Assembly: GCA_039026595.1 (NCBI GenBank)
Contig: JBCCMA010000110.1
Location: 1-12,080 of the forward strand
Reading direction: 5' to 3'
DNA length: 12,080 nt
From: JBCCMA01 sp039026595
GTDB taxonomy: Bacteria; Pseudomonadota; Gammaproteobacteria; Steroidobacterales; JBCCMA01
The position numbers were made by a program, and so were the translations under genes. The notes beneath the pieces were generated by a model, which was not told the DNA's origin, ran no database searches, and saw nothing but the letters and a program-made list of their open reading frames with translations. Below, in pieces: positions 1 to 7,376 of this stretch (position 1 is its first letter; every line of letters begins with the position of its first letter).

Positions 1-3000
1 CGCGGTGATGACGAGACCATGTTCGAGTCGGCGATGAACCTTCTTGGCGGACCGTGGCACATGGTGCGCGCGGCGGTGCCCGAAATGGTGGACGGTGGCT
101 CGATCATTAACGTGTCGACCATTTTCTCCCGCACGCGCTACTACGGTCGCATCCCGTATGTGGTGCCGAAGTCGGGCTTGAACGCGCTGTCCGAGGGGCT
201 CGCGAATGAACTTGGTGGAGACCGCGGCATCCGGGTCAACACGGTGTATCCGGGCCCGATTGCCTCGGAGCGCATCGACTCTGTGTTTGCCGCGATGGAC
301 GAGTTGCAGGGCGCGGAGCCGGGCACGACCGCAGGCGAGTTCACCGATCTGATGATCGCCAAACGACCGGACGACGACGGTGAACTGAAATACCGCTACC
401 CCACGCCGGATGACGTCGCGGCAACCATTTCATGGCTGTCGTCCGACGACACGGCGGCCTTCTCCGGCCAGGCCTTCGAAATCACCAACGGCATGCAAGT
501 GCCGACACAGAGTCTGGACCGTCTGGTCTCCTGGCCCGACGCGCGCCTTGTGGATTTGAGCAACAAGGTGGTGCTGGTGCTCGCGGGCGAAGATGTTAAC
601 GAGGCGCTGGTGTTTGCCGACGGGCATGTGCGCAACGGCGCCCAGGTGGTGCTTGGTTTCCGCAGGCTGGATACCGTCGGCCGCGGCCGCGCTCGCGTGC
701 AGGCGATGGACGCCGCGGCGATCCACGTGCAGCACGTCGATCCGCTGCGCGCCGAGACGCTGGAGCGTGTGTTCAAACTGATCGACGATCAGTTCGGCCG
801 GTTAGACGGGGTCATCATGCTGCCCGCCACACCGAACGGCGAGCACGGCTACAGCCTCAGCACCGCGGATGACGAAGACATTGCCGGCTTTGTTGAAAAC
901 GAACTGGTGGCGCCGGTGGCGTTTGCCTCTGCACTGGCGCGGCACGTGGCCGAAAGCGATCTGGGTTACACCTCCCCACCGGTCACGTTCGTGACCAATG
1001 ATGACGATGGGCAGGGCAATCGCCTGAACGAGATCAAACGCGCGGCGGTGGAGGCCTTGATCCGCGTCTGGCGCTATGAAGAACGGCACAGCCTCGACAA
1101 GGGTGACTTTGGCTGGGAACACGTGCCCAACCAACTTGTCCGCTACGACAACAACTGCCCCGAGAACCTGGCGTTTTCGACGGACTGGACCGTGACGCTG
1201 AATAACGGCGTGCGCAAGATGGACGCGATCAACCTGTGGGTGCCGCGCAATATTCTGCGCGCTACCGGCAAGTCGGCGATGCCCATGCCGATTCAGCGCG
1301 TACTGGCCGGCCTGCATCTGGGCAAAACGGCGATGATCACCGGCGGCAGTCTGGGCATTGGTCTGCAGCTCGGCCGCTATCTGGCGATTGCCGGCGCGCG
1401 GGTGCTGCTCGCGGCACGCAGCCCCGGCAAACTGGAAGCCGCGCGCAAAGACATCGTCGACGAACTGCACCGAGTGGGCTACCCGGACGCGGAGAAACGC
1501 GTGCTGGTGATCGACGGTATTGATGTCGGCAACGAGGCGGCACTCGAGCGGCTTTACCAGCGCACCATTGACGAATTTGGCGACTTGGATTTCCTGATCA
1601 ACAACGCGGGCATCGCCGGTGCCGAGGAAATGGTCTGCGACATGAGCCTCGATGCGTGGAACACCACGATGCAGGCCAACCTGATTTCCAACTACTCCCT
1701 GATTCGCAAGTTTGCGCCGCGCATGAAGGCGCGGGGATCGGGCTCAATCCTGAACGTGTCCAGCTATTTCGGTGGCGAAAAATACGTGTCGGTGGCCTAT
1801 CCAAACCGCGCGGACTACGCCGTGTCCAAAGCCGGACAACGAGCACTGGCCGAAATTCTGTCGCGACACCTGGGACCCGAAATTCAGATCAACGCCACAG
1901 CGCCCGGTCCGGTGGACGGGGCGCGACTGCGCGGGCTGGGCGGTGCGCCCGGACTGTTCCAGCGCCGTGGCCGACTCATCCTCGAGAACGTGCGTCTGAA
2001 TCGTACCCACGCCGCGATCCTCGCGTCTTTGGCGGCCGGAGCGTCACCTGACTTTATTCCGCGCCTGGCGGAAAACGACCTGGGCAAACTCTCGGAATGG
2101 AGCGATGCGCCGGCGCCGCTGCGCAAGTTGTTTGCCCAAGTGGGTGAGGGTAAGCCCACGGCAAACGCCACGCGGTTCCTGCTCGGCAACGGCATGGCGC
2201 GTAAGCTGGTCAATCGTCTTGTCGCCGGCGGCGTGCTGGATGCGGCGCAGGCCGACGCCTTTGTCGACAAGGTGGACGACACGCCCGACCCATTCTTCGA
2301 AGACAGCGATATCAATGCGGCGGCGGAACGCATCGAGAGCGGCATCCTCGGGCGCCTGCATCTGCACAAGATGCCCACGGACGAACAGATCGGCCTGTCG
2401 ACCGTGTTCAGTCTGGCCGACGAAAGCAGCAGCGGTGAGACGTTCCACCCCTCGGGCGGTTTGAAGTTTGATCGCTCGGTGACCGAAGGCGAGATGATGC
2501 TCTCGCCCGGTTCCGAGGACCTGGCGAAGCTGGCGGGCAAGCACGTCGTGATTACGGCAGAAGCGATGCGCGACGAAGCGGCGGAAATCGCCCACGGGTT
2601 TGGGCGCTACGGCGTGGCGAGCATCAGCGTTCTGACGCGCTCGCAGGACGCCGCCGACGACATTGCCAATCGCATCGAGTTGGACTCCGGCATCGACTTA
2701 TCTGCAAAAGCGGTGGGCGATGACCTTGAAGGCGGACTGCGAGAGGTCCAGTCGCGCTACGCGCAAATCGGTGCGGTCGTGAATACCCCTTTCGACCGGC
2801 TGCCGCTAAATGCACTCGCCGCGGACGCGGACAAGAGCTGGGACCGCGTGCTGTCGCATGAGCAGTTTTCGGACCTCGTGGAGAATCACCTGACGCATCA
2901 CTTCCGGGTGGCCAAGGCCGCTTCCATGATGCCCGGATGCCAGATTGTGCTGCTGACGCCGGACACCTCCCGCGCCTCCACGCGCGAGGAGTTTGCGTTG

Positions 3001-3261
3001 GCCATGTTCATTAAGACGTCGATGCACGCGTTTACCGTGACGCTGGGTGTGGAGTGCGAGCGTCTACCCACGGTGCCAAGCGTCAATCAGGTGCAGCTCA
3101 CGCGTCGCGCCCGGGCTGAGGAACCGAGCACCGAGCAGGAACTGGCTGAGGAAATGGAACGGTTGGTCGGCGCGGTGCTGCAGTGTTCGGTGCCTGCGCC
3201 GAGTCCTGCCCAAAGTCGGTATCTGGCGCGAATTTTCCGCGGCAACGCCGTCACGGTCTAG
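1..3261 (+). CDS. mcr: Bifunctional malonyl-CoA reductase (tandem SDR protein), 5' end missing
   Basis: This enzyme reduces malonyl-CoA with NADPH to malonate semialdehyde and then to 3-hydroxypropionate, a cytoplasmic key step of the 3-hydroxypropionate bi-cycle. The frame is open to base 1, so the true start lies upstream. Residues below count from the ATG at 19. The first SDR unit lacks its glycine-rich loop (off the edge) but keeps NVSTIF (S33) and YVVPK (Y47, K51). A complete second SDR has TGGSLGIG (441-448), NNAG (528-531), NVSSYF (S581) and YAVSK (Y600, K604). Each is followed by a degenerate Rossmann-like unit (about 183-400 and 840-1030). Family blocks I recall from the Chloroflexus enzyme are present: NLISNYSL, SSYFGGEK, FHPSGGL, LTHHFRVA and the C-terminal RGNAVTV. 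The Chloroflexus protein is about 1,220 residues, so roughly 130 are missing here. In that enzyme the N-terminal half reduces the semialdehyde and the C-terminal half reduces malonyl-CoA. A thioesterase gene follows after 6 bp. A generic SDR or ketoreductase is unlikely given colinearity along the whole length. Confidence 0.93.
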   Translation, partial: RGDDETMFESAMNLLGGPWHMVRAAVPEMVDGGSIINVSTIFSRTRYYGRIPYVVPKSGLNALSEGLANELGGDRGIRVNTVYPGPIASERIDSVFAAMDELQGAEPGTTAGEFTDLMIAKRPDDDGELKYRYPTPDDVAATISWLSSDDTAAFSGQAFEITNGMQVPTQSLDRLVSWPDARLVDLSNKVVLVLAGEDVNEALVFADGHVRNGAQVVLGFRRLDTVGRGRARVQAMDAAAIHVQHVDPLRAETLERVFKLIDDQFGRLDGVIMLPATPNGEHGYSLSTADDEDIAGFVENELVAPVAFASALARHVAESDLGYTSPPVTFVTNDDDGQGNRLNEIKRAAVEALIRVWRYEERHSLDKGDFGWEHVPNQLVRYDNNCPENLAFSTDWTVTLNNGVRKMDAINLWVPRNILRATGKSAMPMPIQRVLAGLHLGKTAMITGGSLGIGLQLGRYLAIAGARVLLAARSPGKLEAARKDIVDELHRVGYPDAEKRVLVIDGIDVGNEAALERLYQRTIDEFGDLDFLINNAGIAGAEEMVCDMSLDAWNTTMQANLISNYSLIRKFAPRMKARGSGSILNVSSYFGGEKYVSVAYPNRADYAVSKAGQRALAEILSRHLGPEIQINATAPGPVDGARLRGLGGAPGLFQRRGRLILENVRLNRTHAAILASLAAGASPDFIPRLAENDLGKLSEWSDAPAPLRKLFAQVGEGKPTANATRFLLGNGMARKLVNRLVAGGVLDAAQADAFVDKVDDTPDPFFEDSDINAAAERIESGILGRLHLHKMPTDEQIGLSTVFSLADESSSGETFHPSGGLKFDRSVTEGEMMLSPGSEDLAKLAGKHVVITAEAMRDEAAEIAHGFGRYGVASISVLTRSQDAADDIANRIELDSGIDLSAKAVGDDLEGGLREVQSRYAQIGAVVNTPFDRLPLNALAADADKSWDRVLSHEQFSDLVENHLTHHFRVAKAASMMPGCQIVLLTPDTSRASTREEFALAMFIKTSMHAFTVTLGVECERLPTVPSVNQVQLTRRARAEEPSTEQELAEEMERLVGAVLQCSVPAPSPAQSRYLARIFRGNAVTV

Positions 3262-3267
3262 CGCTCG

Positions 3268-3828
3268 ATGGACGGTCAGAAGGTCAGCTTCTCGCGCACC
3301 ACCATGACCGAGTTGATGGTGCCAGCGCAGGCCAACTTCGGCGGCAAGATCCACGGCGGGCATCTGTTGTCACTGATGGACAAGGCCGCCTATTCCTGTG
3401 CGAGTCGTCACGCCGGGACGTACTGCGTGACGGTGTCGGTGGATACGGTGTATTTCCTGAAGCCCGTTGAAGTGGGCGAGCTGGTGTCATTTTTTGCGTC
3501 AGTGAACTACGTGGGCCGCAGTTCGCTTGTTGTAGGCATGCGCGTGACGTCTGAAAACGTGCAGACCCGCGTTGTGAATCACACCAACACCAGCTACTTC
3601 ACGATGGTGGCCCGCGGCAGCGACGGCGCGGCGGTCGAGGTGCCGCCGTTGATCCTCGAGACGCCGGAAGATGTGCGTCGTTTTTACGCCGCGCTAAAGC
3701 GTCGCGAACTCCGCCAGCAGAGCCGCGACATCATGCGCCGGTACGACCAGGGTGATTTTGAGTATGACGATGAGGTCACGCGCGCGCTCGACGGCGAGCG
3801 CTGCGTGTTGCCTGCGCCGCTGGGATAG
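3268..3828 (+). CDS. Acyl-CoA thioesterase, hotdog fold (YciA/BACH-like)
   Basis: This is a 186-residue single-hotdog protein expected to hydrolyse acyl-CoA to free acid and CoA in the cytoplasm. The segment PAQANFGGKIHGGHLLSLMD (19-38) carries the family's N-x-x-G-x-x-HGG-x-x-x-x-x-MD pattern. N23 is the likely conserved Asn and D38 the likely catalytic Asp at the start of the central helix. GRSSLVVG (83-90) and NHTNTSYFTMVA (104-115) fit the later strands. The last 50 or so residues form a charged helical tail (KRRELRQQSRDIMRRYDQ) ending in an acidic stretch. The ATG lies 6 bp after the malonyl-CoA reductase stop with no clear Shine-Dalgarno sequence, so translation is probably coupled. A later in-frame ATG (codon 13) would leave the hotdog core intact. 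Its chain length or substrate cannot be read from sequence. The neighbour suggests a short-chain or dicarboxylic CoA ester, as inference only. Confidence 0.88.
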   Translation: MDGQKVSFSRTTMTELMVPAQANFGGKIHGGHLLSLMDKAAYSCASRHAGTYCVTVSVDTVYFLKPVEVGELVSFFASVNYVGRSSLVVGMRVTSENVQTRVVNHTNTSYFTMVARGSDGAAVEVPPLILETPEDVRRFYAALKRRELRQQSRDIMRRYDQGDFEYDDEVTRALDGERCVLPAPLG

Positions 3829-3831
3829 GGC

Positions 3832-4614
3832 CTAGAACTTCCCGCTATTGCCCCACTGATCCTTGGGCAGAATCTTCTCCATGTTGTCCCAGTGCTCGAC
3901 GATCTTGCCGTCTTTCACACGGAAGATATCGAACACGGCGTACTGATCGTCGCCCAGTCGCATACGGCTGTAGCTCACAACGAAATTGCCCTGGCCGACC
4001 ACCTTGAAGACATCTTCGTAGCGCATTTCGAGGCCCTGCTCGGCGAGGGCAGACGCGAAGACCGCGAAACCGTCAATGCCGTCCGCCACCTGCGGGTTGT
4101 GCTGGATGTACTCTTCGGTCGATATAAAGTCCGCGATGCGCTCGACGTGACCGTTAACCAGTACTTGGTGCAGAAATTCACTGACCAGCGCCTTGTTGCG
4201 TGCGGTGGCATCCAGATCGGTAATCTCTGTGGGGCCGTCAATCTGGCTATGGCCCGAGACGGTGTCGTCGACAACCGGCGCGATGACATCCCAGTGTTCG
4301 ATGATTCTGTCGTCCGCGTCGGTATCGAATAAATCCGTAGTGATCCAGCGCGCTTCGCCGTTGTTGATGTCCTGGTAGGCCTGGACAAAAACATACTGGC
4401 CGTCTTCAAACCCCCGCACGATACGAATGTCGCGCACCGGGTTACGCTCGATGAACGGCAGAAAGAACGCAACAAAGCCCTCGACGCCGTCGGCGACGCC
4501 CGTGCTGTGCTGCGTATATCGATCACCGGTGTACTTCGTGACGGCCTCACGTGCGTTGCCGTCGCGGATGCCCTCCATGTAGAGCGCTTTGGCGTTTTCG
4601 AGTTTGCGTCCCAT
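3832..4614 (-). CDS. Tandem SnoaL-like (NTF2 fold) two-domain protein
   Basis: This 260-residue soluble protein has no signal peptide and is built from two copies of a SnoaL-like domain (about 5-115 and 138-246). The copies are visibly homologous: YTQHSTGVADGVEGF (33-47) matches YIQHNPQVADGIDGF (169-183), and IIEHWDV (104-110) matches IVEHWDN (238-244). The QH(N)P and EHWD motifs are typical of the COG4922-type predicted SnoaL-like group, whose members are small cone-shaped barrels, often with isomerase, hydrolase or aldolase-like activity or unknown function. Family members are usually single domains of about 120-140 residues, so this is a duplication or fusion. The second copy looks closer to the family consensus. 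It lies 12 bp after the lipoprotein gene with an AGGG ribosome-binding site, so the two are co-transcribed. Its stop is 3 bp from the stop of the convergent thioesterase gene. The substrate is unknown. Confidence 0.85.
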   Translation of the reverse strand: MGRKLENAKALYMEGIRDGNAREAVTKYTGDRYTQHSTGVADGVEGFVAFFLPFIERNPVRDIRIVRGFEDGQYVFVQAYQDINNGEARWITTDLFDTDADDRIIEHWDVIAPVVDDTVSGHSQIDGPTEITDLDATARNKALVSEFLHQVLVNGHVERIADFISTEEYIQHNPQVADGIDGFAVFASALAEQGLEMRYEDVFKVVGQGNFVVSYSRMRLGDDQYAVFDIFRVKDGKIVEHWDNMEKILPKDQWGNSGKF

Positions 4615-4626
4615 GATCCCTACCGC

Positions 4627-5133
4627 CTATTTACGTTTGCCGTGGTAGGCCTGCGACACCGCGTAGCTGTCCTCAAACCAGTTCCAGCTTTTCACCTTGC
4701 CGTCTTCAACGTGTACGCGAACGGCCCAACTCATCAGTCCGGTATTCACCCCTGTGTTGTTGGCATCTGCCGCCATAGTGCCCATGAACACGGCCTGATT
4801 GCCGTTTACGAATTCGTAATCGGTGGTCCATGCGGTCACGCTAAGTCCCTTGCCAAACGCCGGCATGAACGTCCCGAAAACCGTTTGCTTGCCGGCCCAG
4901 TTTCCAATCCACGGCAGGCGGCTGTCGCCTTCGTTGTGCCAGACAAAATCCTCATCGGTCAGCGCCATTAGCGTGGCGCCGTCGCCGGAACCCGCAGCAG
5001 TCAGAAACTGCTTCGCGACGGCGAGTGTGTTGTTCGTGTTGTCATTTTTGGTGGTTGCGGCGTCCTCGGACGCGGTGGTGGCGCATCCGGCGATGGCCAG
5101 AGCGAGCACGGCGGCGACAGTTGAGAGTTTCAT
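4627..5133 (-). CDS. SnoaL-like domain lipoprotein
   Basis: This 168-residue protein begins with a lipoprotein signal: a basic start MK, a hydrophobic core (VAAVLALA) and lipobox IAGC with the acylated cysteine at residue 17. The residue after the cysteine is Ala rather than Asp, which by the enterobacterial rule favours the outer membrane. A Thr/Asn/Asp-rich linker (18-35) leads to one SnoaL/NTF2-like domain (about 36-160), with AVAKQFLTAAGSGD at its first helix, DEDFVWHNEG, and VEDGKVKSWNWFED near the end. This last block is the counterpart of the VKDGKIVEHWD block of the downstream gene, although the EHWD motif itself is replaced. The start is well supported by a GAAGAGG ribosome-binding site about 7 nt upstream. 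It is first in a two-gene unit and divergent from a LysR regulator, which is its likely controller. No catalytic function can be assigned; ligand binding is as plausible as catalysis. Confidence 0.85.
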   Translation of the reverse strand: MKLSTVAAVLALAIAGCATTASEDAATTKNDNTNNTLAVAKQFLTAAGSGDGATLMALTDEDFVWHNEGDSRLPWIGNWAGKQTVFGTFMPAFGKGLSVTAWTTDYEFVNGNQAVFMGTMAADANNTGVNTGLMSWAVRVHVEDGKVKSWNWFEDSYAVSQAYHGKRK

Positions 5134-5212
5134 TGGCAGGCCTCTTCAGTGGTTTTTCCGCAGGGTGGAGCATAGAGTTAATTAAATCCATTCATGTATT
5201 ATTATTTTATAT
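5134..5212. promoter_or_regulatory. Divergent promoter/operator region between the SnoaL operon and the LysR gene
   Basis: These 79 bp separate two divergent start codons, and the LysR-proximal half is strikingly AT-rich for this window. It holds the perfect 8-bp palindrome TTAATTAA (5178-5185). Read to 5190, the same site fits the loose LysR T-N11-A pattern. On the minus strand a TATGCT hexamer (5170-5175) could be the -10 of the lipoprotein operon; no good -35 precedes it, as is common for LysR-activated promoters. On the plus strand TATTAT (5200-5205) could be the -10 for the LysR gene. LysR-type proteins usually bind such shared regions, but the exact operator is inference. Confidence 0.5.
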
Positions 5213-6133
5213 ATGAACAAAAATAATTATTTGAGGCTCGATGGGCAGAGCCTCACGGTGTTTCTGGCTGTTCTGGAGGAGCGATCCGTGTCCCGCGCGG
5301 CCGATCGTCTGGCCCTCACACAATCCGCCGTAAGCCATACCCTGGCCCGATTGCGCCAGGTTCTGGACGATCCGTTATTCGTTCGCTCCGGCCGGAGCAT
5401 CTCGCCTACCGCGCACGCCAAGGCACTCCGCACGCCGGTGCGCCATGTGTTGGACGAGCTTAAACAGATGGGCCAGAAACAAACGTTCTTGCCGGCCGGT
5501 AGCGAACACGCGTTCACCATCGCGGCGAACGATTTCCAGCGCGATCTTATATTCCCCAGGGCGCGGCAGCTCATGCTGGATGCCGGTGCTGACATCCGCT
5601 TTCGTTTCATTTCGTCCGGCGTTCCGGATGCGTCATTGCTTCGCGAGGCGCGGTGCGATCTTGTGGTGACGCCGTTCCCGCCGGAGGGCCCGGACATTTA
5701 TCAGGTTTTGTTGTTCAAGGATCGTCTGGTCTGTTTTTTCGATGGTGCCGTCCGCAGCGCGCCGACGTCGAAAGCCGCGTATCGAGACTGTGAGCACATC
5801 GAGGTTCGTTTTGAAGAGAACCGCAGCACGGGCGTGGCGTTATCAGGCCATGAGATCTCAATGAGTCGCCCGCCGTCTGTGTCAGTGCCCAACTTCGGTG
5901 CCTTGAGGCCGTTCATGCTGGGGACTCGTCTGATTTCAACCGAGGCCCGGCTCATGTCGCTCGGTCCGCTCGCCGGTATGGACTTTGCCCCGCTGCCGTT
6001 TCGAACGTCGCCCTTGCCAATGTATCTGGCATGGCATCAACGGGATCACGCGGACCCTGCACACATCTGGCTCAGAAAAAAGATTCGAGCGGCGACCGAA
6101 CAGGTCTTGCCCAAAGACCAGGACCCGGCGTGA
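5213..6133 (+). CDS. LysR-family transcriptional regulator
   Basis: This 306-residue protein has the usual length for a LysR-type regulator. An N-terminal winged helix-turn-helix (about 12-70) shows SVSRAADRLALTQSAVSHTL (25-44), then LARLRQVLDDPLFVRSGRSI and the TAHAKAL segment into the linker helix. The rest is a two-lobed effector-binding domain beginning near residue 90 (HAFTIAANDFQRD). The effector is unknown. The gene is divergent from the SnoaL lipoprotein operon, which makes that operon the probable target. No Shine-Dalgarno sequence precedes the ATG; the upstream bases are only A and T. The first codons are AT-rich (MNKNNY), so a leaderless transcript is possible. The gene ends 26 bp from the convergent GGDEF gene. 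Confidence 0.93.
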   Translation: MNKNNYLRLDGQSLTVFLAVLEERSVSRAADRLALTQSAVSHTLARLRQVLDDPLFVRSGRSISPTAHAKALRTPVRHVLDELKQMGQKQTFLPAGSEHAFTIAANDFQRDLIFPRARQLMLDAGADIRFRFISSGVPDASLLREARCDLVVTPFPPEGPDIYQVLLFKDRLVCFFDGAVRSAPTSKAAYRDCEHIEVRFEENRSTGVALSGHEISMSRPPSVSVPNFGALRPFMLGTRLISTEARLMSLGPLAGMDFAPLPFRTSPLPMYLAWHQRDHADPAHIWLRKKIRAATEQVLPKDQDPA

Positions 6134-6159
6134 CGTTGCGTCAGCGAATACCTGGGTCG

Positions 6160-7296
6160 TCAGGCCAGTTGGGATGATCCGCCGCCGGGGAGTTTTAATT
6201 TGCGGATCGTGACGGTGTCATTCACATTGATGTTCTCATCGAGCGAGTGCACCTGATTGCGCCCGTTGTTCTTGGCGGCGTAGCAGGCTGCATCGGCCAG
6301 TCGGATGAACTTCTCGGGCTGGGTTGTAGAGGCGGTAGAGGCAAGTCCGATACTGGCTCCGAGACTGAAATACTGTGCGCCCCACTTGAGGCGATAGGCG
6401 TCCACCTTCGCGCGCAGTTTCTCGGCGATGGCCTCCGCGTCTTTTTCGTTCCGATTAAACAGGAAGACGCAGAACTCGTCGCCACCCATCCGGCCAGCGA
6501 AATCGTCTTGCTCGCACACCGAGCGGACGAGCTTGGAAATGTCCTTCAAGGCCTGATCGCCGGCCGCGTGACCGGCCTCGTCGTTCACCGCCTTGAAGCG
6601 GTCCAGATCAATGAACATCAGAAAGTCGGTCTGCGTCTTGCGTTCGTCGTGCTGACGGGTCGTCAACGCGAGGTCGAGCCGCTCGCGGAATGCGCGCCGA
6701 TTTAACATGCGGGTGAGGCTGTCGTGATCCGCGCGAAAGCGGGCCAGCCGCTCTGCTCTCTGGGTGCGTTGGAGTAGCAACGCCAAAAAGGGAACAAGGA
6801 GCACAATCACGCTCGTGACGGTGAGGCTAAGCACCGGTTCGCTGCGCCAGTACGGACTCGCGTAGTAGACCATGCCGAAGCTGCACAGTGATACGAAAGC
6901 GGCAACAAACATCTGCTTTACGCCGCCCACAAAGCCCCGACCCACAATGCACCACAAATACATAGCCGCCATGGGCGCGAAAACCGACTCTCCGAGGTAG
7001 AGAATGACGGCGACCGACAGGCAGTCGAGCAAGGTACTCACATAGTAGCGGCGGACATTGCCGCGTCGCGATTTGCGGCCCGACGGGTCGATTATGATCA
7101 GTCCGAGTACGACCAGCGCTAGTGCGGTCAACACCAGCACGGACCATTTGAGCGTCTCAAGCTGGTGCGCGGGAATCATCGCCTGCACAGACGGTACGAA
7201 CCACACCAGAACGCAGGCGGTCACCAAGGCGCCCGGCCGCGACAGTTCAGTAAAACTGATGCGCCTCTTCTTCTGCGATTTTCCGTCACCACGCAT
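6160..7296 (-). CDS. Membrane-anchored diguanylate cyclase (GGDEF domain)
   Basis: This 378-residue inner-membrane protein should make cyclic di-GMP from two GTP. The N-terminal part (about 20-176) is hydrophobic, with around six membrane segments, for example near 22-40, 51-70, 88-103, 105-122, 127-146 and 155-176. A short helical linker (LLLQRTQRAERLARFRAD) leads to the GGDEF domain (about 188-352). It has DSLTRMLNRRAF (192-203), FIDLDRFKAVND (228-239), an intact GGDEF motif (271-275) and the late ASIGLA strand, so it is probably active. The position of the usual inhibitory I-site (RxxD, five residues before GGDEF) reads EQDD, so product feedback through that site is probably lost. No EAL or HD-GYP domain is present. 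A stop codon lies in frame 12 nt upstream of the ATG, fixing this as the first possible start. The ribosome-binding site is poor. It follows the peptidase gene on the same strand after 80 bp and may or may not share its transcript. Confidence 0.92.
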   Translation of the reverse strand: MRGDGKSQKKRRISFTELSRPGALVTACVLVWFVPSVQAMIPAHQLETLKWSVLVLTALALVVLGLIIIDPSGRKSRRGNVRRYYVSTLLDCLSVAVILYLGESVFAPMAAMYLWCIVGRGFVGGVKQMFVAAFVSLCSFGMVYYASPYWRSEPVLSLTVTSVIVLLVPFLALLLQRTQRAERLARFRADHDSLTRMLNRRAFRERLDLALTTRQHDERKTQTDFLMFIDLDRFKAVNDEAGHAAGDQALKDISKLVRSVCEQDDFAGRMGGDEFCVFLFNRNEKDAEAIAEKLRAKVDAYRLKWGAQYFSLGASIGLASTASTTQPEKFIRLADAACYAAKNNGRNQVHSLDENINVNDTVTIRKLKLPGGGSSQLA

Positions 7297-7376
7297 TCCG
7301 CAATCTTATTTTGAACGCGGGACCGCGGATGTGACCGAATCTGCAGCCTCGACCGAGAAAGCGCCTGATCTTGAAT

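Noticed and set aside
1..3261. Reading the first gene as a polyketide ketoreductase or a chance fusion of ordinary SDR enzymes
   Set aside because: No acyl-carrier or synthase domains are present, and the match to malonyl-CoA reductase runs through the degenerate units and the C-terminus.
3892..4332. Plus-strand frame antisense to the double-SnoaL gene
   Set aside because: It has no domain signature, and the minus-strand frame shows clear internal homology and family motifs.
6131..6143. Short hairpin TGACG-ttg-CGTCA between the convergent LysR and GGDEF genes as a terminator
   Set aside because: The stem is only 5 bp with a 3-nt loop and no T-run follows on either strand, so it does not meet the minimum for an intrinsic terminator.
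7316..7327. Inverted repeat CGCGG-ga-CCGCG between the peptidase and GGDEF genes
   Set aside because: The 2-nt loop cannot form a stable hairpin and the flanking bases give no T-tract. Such GC repeats are common by chance here.
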